Positions 23,651-33,370 of a stretch of 64,000 bases of DNA are shown here, piece after piece. Position 1 is the first letter of the stretch. Each line of letters begins with the position of its first letter. Under the pieces are notes generated by a model. It was not told where the DNA came from and searched no databases. It worked only from the letters and a program-made list of their open reading frames with translations. Position numbers and translations under genes: made by a program. Source of the stretch: Sabellastarte sp. h YS-2021 (lineage: Eukaryota > Annelida > Polychaeta > Sabellida > Sabellidae); assembly GCA_964017235.1 (NCBI GenBank), contig OZ024933.1:60246255-60310254 (forward strand). Reading direction: 5' to 3'.

Positions 23651-25318
23651 AAGTCATCAAAAACTGTAATGACAATACCGACTTCAAGTCAAGTCGTGGG
23701 GTCCTGTATGTTTTTCAAGTCCTGTCTGTTTATCAGTACGGCTTATAAATATTAATTATATCCATGTTTGATGCATACTTTTGTTGTTGTAGGTTTCTGG
23801 CGACAGGAAACAGTTACAAATCACTGGCTTTTAGCTATAGGGTAGCCCCTTCCACAGTTGGCAAGATTGTTCAAGAGGTCTGCAATACAATCTGGAATAA
23901 GCTTGTTTCCACCTATATGAAGCTACCTCAGTCAAGTTCAGAGTGGAAATGCATTGCAGATGGTTTTGAACAACTCTGGAATTTCCCACATTGTGTGGGA
24001 GCTTTGGATGGGAAGCATGTTAACATTAAGGCTCCAGATTTGTCAGGGTCATTATATTATAATTACAAGGGGACATTTTCTGTTGTGCTCATGGCAATTG
24101 TTGGTGCAAGGTACAGATTTATGATGGTAGACATTGGCTCATACGGGCGAAATAGTGATAGGGGGATATTTAGTCACTCTAAATTTGGAAAAGTGTTAAG
24201 AGAAAATAAGCTGAACTTACCACCCCCAGAAATGTTACAGAATAGTGAGGAATGTGGTCCATTACCTTATGTGTTTGTAGCGGATGAGGCATTTCCTCTC
24301 ATGACTAACCTATTGAGGCCATATGCAAAAGGGAAAAAGACCCTGTCTGAAGACCACCAAATATTCAACTACAGGCTTTCACGAGCTAGGCGCATCATTG
24401 AAAATGCATTTGGAATATTAGCCTCATGCTGGAGAATATTTCACACCAAAATTGCTCTCAGACCTGATAACATTGTTAGGGTAGTCCAGGCTTGTTGCGT
24501 ATTGCACAATTTTTTGCAGTGCAAATCAATGAACAAAGGATTATTGTCCAGACCAGAAGACAGTACTACTGACAATAGAGCTGTGGGAATGACTGATTTG
24601 CCAAGTTTTGGTACAAGAGGTTCCCAATAGGCCATTGAAATAAGAGATAAATTTCGATCATACTTTACAACAAGTGGACAAGTTTCTTGGCAGAACAACT
24701 TTATTCACAAAGCAGCTTTAAGAACTGCATAAGTTCTTTACCTTACTCCCCTGTCATTGACATCTTCCTCAACATCCTGGTGGTCCTCTGCTTCTGAATC
24801 AATGTTGGTCACAGTACTAGTGTACATAAATATAATAAATATGAGACATAAAACATTGATCTCATAACATGATTCAACTGAAGATAGAGGTTTTTTTCTT
24901 TTATAGCGAGGTTTTTTTTTATTTAATGAGACAATAATATTCAATGTTAAACAATGTTTATTGTGTTTGTTCATAAGAATGGCTGTGTATATTTGTTTTT
25001 AAATTTCTTCATGTTATGTAAAATGACCCAAACTGGAAATAAAAAGAATGTTTTCTGTAATGGTTTCACTAACTTAAGGGTATAAACTTACTCTCTCATA
25101 GAAATGTAGGGGTCCATAAATGTTAAGTGTTGGTACCACTTCCAGGCCTTCACATGAATATCAGTAGCCTGGCCACTTTTTGTTGGCTTCTTCTTTAGAC
25201 GCACGTATGTGTCTCTTTTATTTTGCCATTTCGACTTAACTTCATCACCTATTGAAATTAAGCAAACCATTCCATGTGTACAAGCTATAAATAAACTGAA
25301 AATAGCATCAGAGATGCT

Positions 25319-25611
25319 TTATTTAATGTAGGTATTCCACTGGAGCTGACCCTACGACTCCAGGGTCGGCTCCAAAAGTTGGGGGTCGGGGACAAACATC
25401 CACCAAAAAGGGCAGGAAAGTTGCACCTCCCCGACAGGATGTGATACATTCAGCCTTGCCTGGATCTAGATCCAGGACAAGCCCTAAACCCCTAACAGAC
25501 AAGCCATGGCAGGTCCCGACCAGCCGTACTGACAGACAGGACTGGAGAAACATACAGAACCCTACCACCAGATGTGCAGTCTGTATTGTCATTACAATTT
25601 TTGATGATTTT
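25319..25611. other. Short unannotated intronic stretch
   Basis: GC-richer than its surroundings, with TCTAGATCCAGGACAAG also partly present near 21757. It contains no gene I can recognise. The segment 25583-25611 matches the inverse of 23650-23680, which suggests repeat X may extend outward to a GTATTGTCATTAC end. Confidence 0.4.
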
Positions 25612-25944
25612 TTGGGAAAAAAAGGATCAAGTGTTAACCAATAAACAATTCTTAAACTAGGTCAAGGCTAAATATTTGGATCCCATCAAGTGACCAAAAT
25701 GTCCAAATTTATTTTTTAATTATAGTTTCCACGGTTTTGCTTTAATATTATATAAGAAATAAATCAATGTATGTATGTCTGTTTCAGATTATGAATGAAA
25801 AGGCCACTTATATGAATGAAAAGGGCTCTTAAAATATTAAATTTTCATTAAAAATGTTATATACTGTGCAAACATGCAGATAGATATGTGCTTCTCTAAC
25901 AATATCCTACACGACAATGAAAACCTTATAATAAATTCTATGGT

Positions 25945-25961
25945 ATCCGCCGAAGGCGGAT
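25945..25961 (-). promoter_or_regulatory. 3' terminal hairpin of LINE fragment C
   Basis: In sense, ATCCGCC-TTC-GGCGGAT: the same 7-bp stem as fragment A with a one-base loop change, near the 3' junction. Confidence 0.65.
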
Positions 25962-26255
25962 TAGGTCTGACACCTTGGGGGTGGTGTCTTTTGCCTGTCT
26001 TTTTGTTTTGCTGTGTACTTGTGGCACCCGTGCTGTAGGTTCGGGTTTCAGAAGGCTGTGTGTCTGGCTTCTATTCTTGTTTTCAGGACATCTTCTTCTT
26101 CATCTTCTTCTTCATCTTCTTCTTTCTTCCACCACAGGAGTTCGAGAGAACTACAGCTGTGGTAGCCCTGAGAAGGGCTGAGACCCTAAGGTTTTGCTTA
26201 AATATATTGTTTTCTGTTCTGCTACCATAGGTAGCGATTACTCTTTTCAGGTGGA

Positions 26256-26408
26256 ACTTACCAACTTACCAGTGAAGATTGGTGACTTACCATTTTAGGG
26301 TACCGACTCACCAGGTAACCCTGACTTACCGACTTACCAGTGAAGATTACTGACTTACCATTTTTACGGTACCAACTTACCGGGTATCTTGTGACGTACT
26401 AACTTACC
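26256..26408 (-). repeat. GGTAAGT minisatellite in LINE fragment C 3' UTR
   Basis: Eight copies of GGTAAGT (sense) in 153 bp, separated by 1-35 bp. Part of a longer unit, ACTTACCAGTGAAGATT, is repeated twice. Confidence 0.8.
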
Positions 26409-27526
26409 AGGTGAGCCTGAGAAAAAATTTTATTTCTTTATCAACAACTGTTTTTCTTTTAGTATTTTTTCTTTTAGTGATATCACCAGAGGGGGTTAGG
26501 CTCATATACCTCCGTTGTGCGAGATGTCAGGCAGTTCAGCCAGTCAGCCCCCGGGGGTCAGGCCCGTTTGGGTCCGACTGGGGGGCCGTCTCTAGTGATC
26601 AATACCTGGATCCCGTTTAAGGAGGCCCCGGCTTTTACCTCATGGTGGGTGTTACATTACATACAGGTGCTTTTTCTTTTAATATTTAGACGGCCTCTAG
26701 AACCTCCGACAGGTGCTGCTGGAGCTCAGAGTCTTCGCATCTTTTCAGTGCTTTGGTTCTGCACTGTTCCAGGTAGCTTTGTATGTAAGGTAGTTGGAGG
26801 ATTTCGTGGCTTGGTTTCGATGATTCATGTGGGCTGGTCCATGTGATCATTCTGAGGCATTTGTTCTGAACCTTCTGTAGAGCCTCTAGGCTAGGTTTGT
26901 GGTCATGTGTGAGATGGTATCCGATCTCTAGGATGGGTCTGATCATGCTTGTGTAGAAGGTCTTCAGTGCCGCTTGGTGTGCTCCCCAGTGCTGTAGCTG
27001 TCTTAGTTTTTCTATTCTTGGTGCTGTTTTGTTTATGAGGCTGGTGATGTGTGGTTTCAGATTCATCGTTCTATCTAGGGTGGTTCCTAGAAGTATTGCC
27101 GAATCTTGGATTTCCACTTGGTTGTTTCTGACTGTGATGGGAATCGTTTTCCTTGAGTTTTGGCGGGTGATGATCATTAGCTGGGTTTTCTTGGCGTTCA
27201 GCTTGATGAACCAGTCTTCGCACCAGTCCTCCAGTTCGTCCACCTGTTTCTGGAGGTGGGCCTCTAGGTATCTTGGGTTGCGGTGGCTAGTGTATATAGC
27301 GATGTCGTCCGCGTACTGCGTTACTTGGCAAGCTGGTGTTACCGGAATGTCGTTGACGAATAGGATGAAATAGGATCCTACACGACAATGAAAACCTTCT
27401 TGCTTGTTGCTGCCTTTTATAACACCCTGCAGTAGTTCTGGTCATGTAATGGGATCCAAATATTTACTATTGACCTAGTTTTCTGATTTGTTGATTGGTC
27501 GACACTTGATCCTCTTTTTTCCCCAA

Positions 27527-27789
27527 AATTGCTTATGGGTTTTTACAGTGAAAAATAACATCTTGTGATTGGACCCAGATAGTTTACCTTATTTTCTAAT
27601 TACTCTGGTGAAATATGCAGAGAATTTGTTTATTGTGTGACTAAATAAACACTTTTTAAAAAGGTTTTTCTATTATTTAAAAATATACATGTGACCCTTT
27701 ACTATTTCTTAACTTCAAGATTATGATCACTTCCACTGGTTTTTGTCATTCCTGACAAAATTTTGTGTCATATTTTCACTTCACATCAT
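27527..27789. repeat. Repeat X flank, first of three copies
   Basis: GCTTATGGGTTTTTACAGTG...CTCTGGTGAAATATGCAGAG...ACATGTGA recurs at 34147-34310 and, in part, at 28215-28310. This shows that X and its flank were duplicated together in the MADF-BESS first intron. Confidence 0.65.
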
Positions 27790-28215
27790 GCTGCAACTTT
27801 ACTTTTTTATTTTAATTATAGTTTCCAGGTTTTTGTTTTAATATTAAACGAAAAATACATCAACATATATGTCTGATTCAGAACTAAAAAGTCATTTAAA
27901 ATTTCCAATTATAATGTAGAGAGTGATGTGCTTCTAACAATCTCTCACGTGACAATGAAACCCTCTTGCTTGTTGCTGCCTTTTTATACTCCAATTTCGA
28001 GCTTCTGGGAAGGACCTCTTCAAAATTCCGTCCCTCTGAACATTTTTTCTACACATTTATACCAAATAATTTCGAGCCTCTGAGAAAGCACATTTTTTCT
28101 GGACGTGAAGGTAAACACTCTGTACTATGGTCACGTGTTTTTTTGACTGTCCTTGACCTAATTTTCTCAATTTGTTGATTGGTCAACACTTGATCATCAT
28201 TTTTCTCCCAAATTC
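27790..28215. mobile_element. Repeat X copy 4, left end missing, LINE target site empty
   Basis: It has the X interior (TAGTTTCCAGGTTTTTGTTT, the target segment at 27942-27966, TTGCTTGTTGCTGCC, two TTTCGAGC words) and the right arm ending at about 28215. The left GGGGAAAAAAG end is absent. No LINE is inserted. Confidence 0.65.
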
Positions 28216-28699
28216 CTTTGTTGAAATAGACTGAGACTGATTATTATGTGACCACATAAAAACATTTTTCAGGTTTCTCAATTATTTATAGCATACATGT
28301 GGACCTTTTCAATATGTAAACTTCTAAATTATAATTACTGGAAATGGACTGCAAATGAGCAGTAATTAAGTTGCAATACTGTGGGACGAGGAAAATTTAA
28401 AAAAAAATGGGACTGAGAAGATGGACAAGAGACAGTGACTAGTAAAAATTATGTAGAAAGAGAGGGCTAGTGTTTAAATTTGGTTAAAGAGTGCTGTAGT
28501 TTTGAAAAGAACATAAGTGTATGCTGAGATCAAGCAGAGATCTAACTGGTCTATTGACAGCAAAACTAACAGAGGTCTGAAAGGGTTCTGAGAAGAACTA
28601 GCTGTGAAAACAATAGAAGTCGGCTAGAGCTCTTAATCTTCAGAAATATGTTGATACATGCGCTAGTATGCTTCTGTGTTGAAAACTAGAAACTCGTTT
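28216..28699. repeat. Repeat X flank, second copy, and unassigned sequence
   Basis: Positions 28216-28365 repeat the X flank (AGGTTTCTCAATTATTTA.AGCATACATGTG). The part 28366-28699 has no recognised feature. Confidence 0.5.
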
Positions 28700-28784
28700 A
28701 AACTGTTATATCCTGTGCAAACAAGCAGAAAGATGTGCCTCTAACAATATCTCACGTGACAATGAAACCCTCTACTATGAATAC

Positions 28785-28809
28785 TAAACTGCTCCGCAGG
28801 AGCAGTTTA
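28785..28809 (-). promoter_or_regulatory. 3' terminal hairpin of the full-length LINE
   Basis: In sense, TAAACTGCTCC-TGC-GGAGCAGTTTA: a perfect 11-bp stem with a TGC loop, 11 nt before the 3' junction. The stem sequence differs from fragments A and C, but loop, position and fold agree. Confidence 0.7.
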
Positions 28810-29190
28810 AAGTTGGCCTGAGGAGGGGTAGTTTCCTCTTTTGCCAGGCTTGTTTCCTCAAAGGGTTGACTTTATGTCTGAGCTGTGTCAGGGTGGGGGG
28901 GCAGGTTCGGCAGTTGGCTGGTTTTGGCGGTTCTGATGATTCTGATGGTCGACCATTGCCAGGAGAGTGGTGTGGTTGTAGACTTGGGTGGCTTTCCATC
29001 TGTGGTCTGAAATGAAGAAACAGAAAAATATGAGTTAATATGGGGGGGGGGGGGGTACCTGAAAAGAAAAGAAATGTGTATATAGTTAGGGTTTCTTCTT
29101 TCTTTCCTGTGCCTGAAAAGAAAGAAAAATGTGATTAGTATTTGTTACATGGGGGTGGGGGAGGTGTTGGGGGTCCCTTGGCTGGGGTGG

Positions 29191-32016
29191 TTACATCAGT
29201 GCGATGGCCGTGTTGATGGATTCCTGGAGTCTGGATCCTTGGTATCTCTGCAGTGCTTTCTTATGTCGATTTGCCAGGTATTCTTCAATGGGGGGTACTC
29301 TTAGTAGGTGGTGTAGTGGTTCACTTGGTTCTCTGTATGGGGCCCAGATTATGGTTCTAAGGCACTTGTTTTGGATGATCTGGAGTTTCTTCATGTATTT
29401 TGGCACGTGTATTCCTAGATGGTATCCGGTTTCCATGATTGGTCTGATGAGGGTGAGGTAGATGAGTCTGAGTGACTGTTTGGTTGCTCCCCAGTTTCTT
29501 AGTTCTATGAGCTTTGTGATCCTTGGTGCTATTTTCTGTTTAATTGTTGCTAGGTTTTCCATCATGTTCAGTCGTGGGTTGAGAGTGGTTCCTAGTAGCG
29601 TGGCCTTGTCTGTGGGTACGATTTGGTTTCCGCCCATTGTTATCACTGGTTTCTGTTTGATTTGTGGCTTGAACAGGATTAGTTGTGTTTTCTTGCTGTT
29701 TAGTTTGATGAACCATTTGCTGCACCAGGCTTCTAATGTGTCTATCTGTCTCTGCAGGCTTCTTTGTAGATAATTTTTGTTTTTGTGGCTGGTGTATATC
29801 CCGATGTCATCTGCATATTGTGTACATTTTGTTGGTTCTGCGATGGGTACGTCGTTGACATACAGGAGGAATAGGAGTGGGCTTAGTATGCTGCCTTGTG
29901 GGGTGCCCGCCTCTAATGGAACTTGGTGTGAGATGTCATTTCCTTCCTTGACTTGTATCTTTCTGTTTTGCAGGAATGATGATGTGATGCGGAGGAGTAT
30001 TGGAGGTAGTTTCATGCTGTGTAACTTTTTCCTCAGGCCATTGTGCCATACCGCGTCAAACGCTTTCTCGACGTCGATCAGTAGTAGGGCTGCTAACCTA
30101 TTTTTGTTTTTTGCTGCTCTGAGGTAGTTTCCTAGGGTGTGTATATGTTCGTTGGCTTCTTTTCCTGGTAGGTAGGCGTGTTGCCATGTGTTCATCAGTT
30201 GGTTGTCATCTAGGAAGGTGTGAATTCTTGATGCGATAAGTTTTTCTAGTGTTTTGCCCAGGCAGTTGAGGAGGCTTATCGGTCTGTAGCTCGTTGGGTT
30301 TCCTTTTGGTTTAATTGGTTTTTTGATCATTTTTCCTGTGGCGATTTTCCAGTCCTTGGGGAAGTATCCTCTGGCCAAGCAGATGTTGTATATGTGCAAT
30401 AGTAGTTTGCTGGCTTCCTCTGGAAATTCCCTGATCGCTCTGTACGGGATGGTGTCCTCCCCAGGAGTGGATTTGTAGTTCATATTTTTTAGTGCTTTCT
30501 CTAGGTCGGTTGGAGTGAAGGGATTGCAATATGCTTCGTTGAGGTTCTGTGGCGTGGTTGTTGGGTTGAAAAGGTGGGCTTGTTGTTGGGTCCAGTGGTC
30601 TATTTGTTGTTTGTGCTGGTCATCCATGAAGTTGTCTTTGTGGGTTTGGTGGACTGTCTGTAGATGGTTGGCGAAGAGGGTAGCACTTTCTTTGTTGTTG
30701 GTGGTCTTTTTTCCTGAGGCGGGGTCTTCTAATGTAGTGTGGTTTTTGTTTTTGGTGTTTTTGTTCAGTGTGTTGTGGAAGGTTCGCCAGAAGTTTTTGC
30801 TGTTTTTTGGATCCATTCCAGCTATGTCCCTCTGTACTCTGTTGTCTTTTTCCTGTGTGAGTTTCAGTGTTATTTCTTTTCTGGTGGCGTTTAGCTGTGT
30901 TCTCAGTTGGGGTATGTTGGGATGATCTCTGGCTTGGCGCTGTAGTCTGTGTTTGAGCTTGATTTTTTGGAGTAGTTCTGCTGATACGCGGTGTAGTCCT
31001 TGGTGGTGTGTTTTAGTTGGGCAGTTATCCCAAAGGTGTTTGGCTGTGGCCCTGGTGAACTTTGCTATGTAGGTGTCTATTTCGTGTTCTGGTGCTGATG
31101 TCTGTAGCTGTCCTAGTTTCTGGCAGGTTTGTCTCATTTCCTCTCGGAACTTCTCCCATTTGCATTTTGCAAGTACTTTCTGGCTGGTGATTGGGTGATC
31201 GTTGATGCTGGTTTTCAGGTTTGTGATAAGTGGAGAGTGGTAGTGTTTTCCGTCTACTTGCGGATCTGTTATCTGTATCGATATGAAGTCTCTTGTTGTG
31301 ATGGTTTCTGTGGCGAGTACTAGATCAATTGTGGTGTCCCTTTTGTTCTGGTGTTGGTTGTGAGCTGTGTGGATGTTTGGGGTGTTGAGTACTGTGAGTT
31401 TGAAGTCTTTGCAGAGCTCTATTACTTCTTTTCCTCTCTTGTTAGGTCTCATATTGTTGTCCCATTTGCTGTGGTGGGCGTTCAGGTCCCCTAGGATGAT
31501 GCAGTGTTGGTGTTGTCTTAGTAGTTCTTTCATTCTATCTTGTGTTGGTTTTATGCATTGGACGAAGCCCCAGTAGGTACTTATAATGCATACGGGTTTC
31601 CGGTTTAAGTGGAGGGTTATGGCACATATGTCATCTTCAGGGACTGGTACCTCTCTACAATCAATATGGTCCTTGACTAGGATGGCACATCCTCCTCCTT
31701 GGCGTGTTTTTCGCTCCTTCCTGGTGGCTAGGGTGTACCCTTGGATGTCAAAAGTTGTGTTGGTTGTTGCTTTTGTTTCATTGAGGCACATGATGTCAAT
31801 GTTATTCTCTTTTAGGAAGATCTCCAGATCCGTTGCCTTGTTGTCGTATCCATTCAGATTCCAGTGGGCTAGCTTCTTCATGATTGGTGTGTGGTAGAAT
31901 TTTTGGTTGGTACTTGTGGTTTTGGTTTGGTTCCTTCTAGTTTTTTCTGATGTAGTTGGTGATGGGGAGGTGTTGGAAGTCGCTCTTATAAAAGTTGTTG
32001 ATGTGTTTGGTGACAA
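29191..32016 (-). CDS. LINE ORF2: AP endonuclease and reverse transcriptase
   Basis: The 941-residue frame supplies the nick and cDNA synthesis for target-primed reverse transcription. If translation starts at the second methionine (31881), the protein opens directly with MKKLAHWNLNG. Endonuclease residues seen are N in WNLNG, E in CLNETK (near residue 80), GDLNAHHSKW (near 175), TTIDLVLA, and H/SP in YHSPL. RT motifs are SYRPISLLNCLGK, LLIDVEKAFDAVW (first catalytic D, about 645), GTPQGSILSPLLF and QYADDIGIY (about 733). These are followed by WFIKLNSKKTQL and the C-terminal IRPIMETGYHL and IQNKCLRTI blocks. There is no RNase H domain. The frame overlaps ORF1 by 80 bp, which suggests coupled translation. 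No stop or frameshift is present. It lies in an intron of the MADF-BESS gene on the same strand. Confidence 0.95.
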   Translation of the reverse strand: MSPNTSTTFIRATSNTSPSPTTSEKTRRNQTKTTSTNQKFYHTPIMKKLAHWNLNGYDNKATDLEIFLKENNIDIMCLNETKATTNTTFDIQGYTLATRKERKTRQGGGCAILVKDHIDCREVPVPEDDICAITLHLNRKPVCIISTYWGFVQCIKPTQDRMKELLRQHQHCIILGDLNAHHSKWDNNMRPNKRGKEVIELCKDFKLTVLNTPNIHTAHNQHQNKRDTTIDLVLATETITTRDFISIQITDPQVDGKHYHSPLITNLKTSINDHPITSQKVLAKCKWEKFREEMRQTCQKLGQLQTSAPEHEIDTYIAKFTRATAKHLWDNCPTKTHHQGLHRVSAELLQKIKLKHRLQRQARDHPNIPQLRTQLNATRKEITLKLTQEKDNRVQRDIAGMDPKNSKNFWRTFHNTLNKNTKNKNHTTLEDPASGKKTTNNKESATLFANHLQTVHQTHKDNFMDDQHKQQIDHWTQQQAHLFNPTTTPQNLNEAYCNPFTPTDLEKALKNMNYKSTPGEDTIPYRAIREFPEEASKLLLHIYNICLARGYFPKDWKIATGKMIKKPIKPKGNPTSYRPISLLNCLGKTLEKLIASRIHTFLDDNQLMNTWQHAYLPGKEANEHIHTLGNYLRAAKNKNRLAALLLIDVEKAFDAVWHNGLRKKLHSMKLPPILLRITSSFLQNRKIQVKEGNDISHQVPLEAGTPQGSILSPLLFLLYVNDVPIAEPTKCTQYADDIGIYTSHKNKNYLQRSLQRQIDTLEAWCSKWFIKLNSKKTQLILFKPQIKQKPVITMGGNQIVPTDKATLLGTTLNPRLNMMENLATIKQKIAPRITKLIELRNWGATKQSLRLIYLTLIRPIMETGYHLGIHVPKYMKKLQIIQNKCLRTIIWAPYREPSEPLHHLLRVPPIEEYLANRHKKALQRYQGSRLQESINTAIALM

Positions 32017-33370
32017 TGGTGGCTATGGGGAGGGTGTCACATGTGATGCCTCTGTGCTCTGTGAGTGCTTCTGTGATTGTGGCTGTCAGTGTGAGGGCGA
32101 GTTTGATGCATTCCATTTCATCGGTTGCTTTGGCTGAGGCCTGGGTGAGGGTGGTGGTCTTCTTGCTTCTGACTGCTTCTTGCTTCTTGGGGCATCCATT
32201 GTAGGTTGAAGGATAGTCTCCCTGGCAGTTTGCACACTTTTTGGCTGACCCTGGGCATTCCTTGGATTTATGGTTCTCACTGCAGTGGCGGCAGGTGTCT
32301 GTCACGGCGGTGCAGTCTTTGGTGGTGTGGCCGAAGCTCTGGCATTTATAGCACTGGGTTGGCTCCTTGGCTGGCTTGAAGGGTTCACATCTGAATCTTT
32401 CTCTATTTACTATGATTCCCCGCTCTAGGTAACTTGACTGAGTGTCAGCGTCTGGGCAGAGGATCTTGACCTTGTTTATTTGTTTCCCCGTCTTGGCGGA
32501 CATCAGTCTCCTGGTGGGGTACTTGTCTTCTAGGGCAGACGTGTCCCAACTGGCAGGAATGTTTTTGATGATCACTGGGAAGTGGTGGCTGTTGGTGGTG
32601 GCTCGGGTGTCCCTGACTGTGGTCTCAGGGGAGCTTCTCTTGATGGTCTCCCTGGCCTTTTCATTTGGAGCGTAGATGAGGAAGGTGCCCGCCTTTGTCC
32701 TCGATACTCTGTAGCTGCTATCAAGTTCCAGGATCTGTCCAACTTCAGTGGGTGAGGAGCAGTTCTCCAGCTTCTTTCCTTCAGCAACTAGAGGCTTCGG
32801 GCGTTGGGGCTTTGTCTTTGGTTTTTCACTTGGTTGTGGGTCTGATGGTTTGTTCCTGTCTGGTGTCTTTTTCCTGGTTACCAGGGTGAAGCCGTCATCA
32901 TCTGTCAGCCGCTTCTTCAGGACAGAGGAGTAGTCTGGACTGTCTGAGCTGGATCTTGGGCGCTTCATTGGAGTGGCTTTTCCAGGGGTGGGTGGTGGTG
33001 GTGTTCTCCTGTCTCTGGTGGGCATCATTAGTGTGGCCTCATCTGTGGGTGTCTTCTTACTGGCGGTGTCCGCTGGTTTGGTTGGAGTGGTGTGGGTGGG
33101 TTCGTTGTCCATCAGTTCGACCTCATTTTCTTGGTGGGCAGCTGGCTTGGTGGGAACCTGTGTTTTGCTGGATTTCTTAGGTTTCTTCTTCTTTTCACTG
33201 GGTTTCTTTGGTGGAGGGGATTTCTTCTTGAACTTCTCTGCTGGGTTTTCCTCTCCATTGGTGAGTTTCACAAAGTCTCCAAAGATGGTCTGGTCACTCT
33301 TTGATAGGCGTAGAAAGCTATCATATAGGAATTCCATCTCACTGGACATGGACAGGGCCTCGGCAGACAT
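31937..33370 (-). CDS. LINE ORF1: gag-like nucleic-acid-binding protein with CCHC knuckles
   Basis: The protein is presumed to bind element RNA into a ribonucleoprotein. I take the methionine at 33370 (MSAEALSMSSEMEFLYDS, 477 residues). The frame runs open to 33457, but that extension translates a C-rich tract and ends at a splice-acceptor-like TTGTTTTCAG. Residues 40-190 are K/P/T-rich and likely disordered. Then comes a segment (FPVIIKNIPASWDTSALEDK) resembling the pre-knuckle domain of Jockey gags. Three cysteine knuckles follow: CYKCQSFGHTTKDC, CRHCSENHKSKEC and CANCQGDYPSTYNGC. The C-terminus (HLPITNYIRKN) overlaps the start of ORF2. The frame is intact. Confidence 0.92.
   Translation of the reverse strand: MSAEALSMSSEMEFLYDSFLRLSKSDQTIFGDFVKLTNGEENPAEKFKKKSPPPKKPSEKKKKPKKSSKTQVPTKPAAHQENEVELMDNEPTHTTPTKPADTASKKTPTDEATLMMPTRDRRTPPPPTPGKATPMKRPRSSSDSPDYSSVLKKRLTDDDGFTLVTRKKTPDRNKPSDPQPSEKPKTKPQRPKPLVAEGKKLENCSSPTEVGQILELDSSYRVSRTKAGTFLIYAPNEKARETIKRSSPETTVRDTRATTNSHHFPVIIKNIPASWDTSALEDKYPTRRLMSAKTGKQINKVKILCPDADTQSSYLERGIIVNRERFRCEPFKPAKEPTQCYKCQSFGHTTKDCTAVTDTCRHCSENHKSKECPGSAKKCANCQGDYPSTYNGCPKKQEAVRSKKTTTLTQASAKATDEMECIKLALTLTATITEALTEHRGITCDTLPIATIVTKHINNFYKSDFQHLPITNYIRKN

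Larger units (their letters stand above)
19499..24732 (+). pseudogene. PIF/Harbinger transposase, two exons (19499-19843 and 23793-24732)
   Basis: This is the DDE transposase that cuts and inserts the element, acting in the nucleus with a MADF/Myb-like partner. Exon 1 carries the N-terminal block (RKCWIHDIFKKR, GEFHTLVKEL, FFQYFRMGKEVFEELY, ISPKERLVLTLR). It ends at 19843 with donor AG|GTGAGT. Exon 2 starts after GTTGTTGTAG at 23793. The junction restores the family-typical LTLRFLATG in phase 2. The catalytic residues lie in ALDGKHVNIK (first D), FVADEAFPL (second D) and RRIIENAFGIL (E). Two defects are visible. An A8 run at 19597-19604 shifts the frame between CKGKK and RKRKC. A TAG at 24628-24630 precedes the conserved C-terminal EIRDKFRSYF, and the natural stop would be the TAA at 24730. 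AATAAA follows at about 24834. The 3.9-kb intron contains the last exon of the opposite-strand partner gene. Confidence 0.88.
25928..27374 (-). mobile_element. Jockey-like LINE fragment C (partial RT and 3' UTR)
   Basis: It begins (right end) inside the RT palm: a VND(I/V)P-type segment, then TQYADDIAIYTSH, with the YADD catalytic box, and WFIKLNAKKTQLM. It is open to the stop at 26686. The 3' UTR has eight ACTTACC words (GGTAAGT in sense) at 26256-26408, a pyrimidine/purine tract at 26085-26130 and a terminal hairpin at 25945-25961. A 24-bp direct repeat flanks it exactly (25904-25927 and 27375-27398). The 5' truncation point differs from fragment A. Confidence 0.9.
25612..27526. mobile_element. 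Repeat X copy 3, carrying LINE fragment C
   Basis: The left arm is at 25612-25690 and the right arm at 27440-27526. They are inverse copies of the X ends (GGATCAAGTGT...CCAAT and ATTGGTCGACACTTGATCC). The LINE is in the opposite strand orientation to copy 1. Because copy 3 is itself inverted relative to copy 1, the LINE has the same orientation relative to X. Confidence 0.75.
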
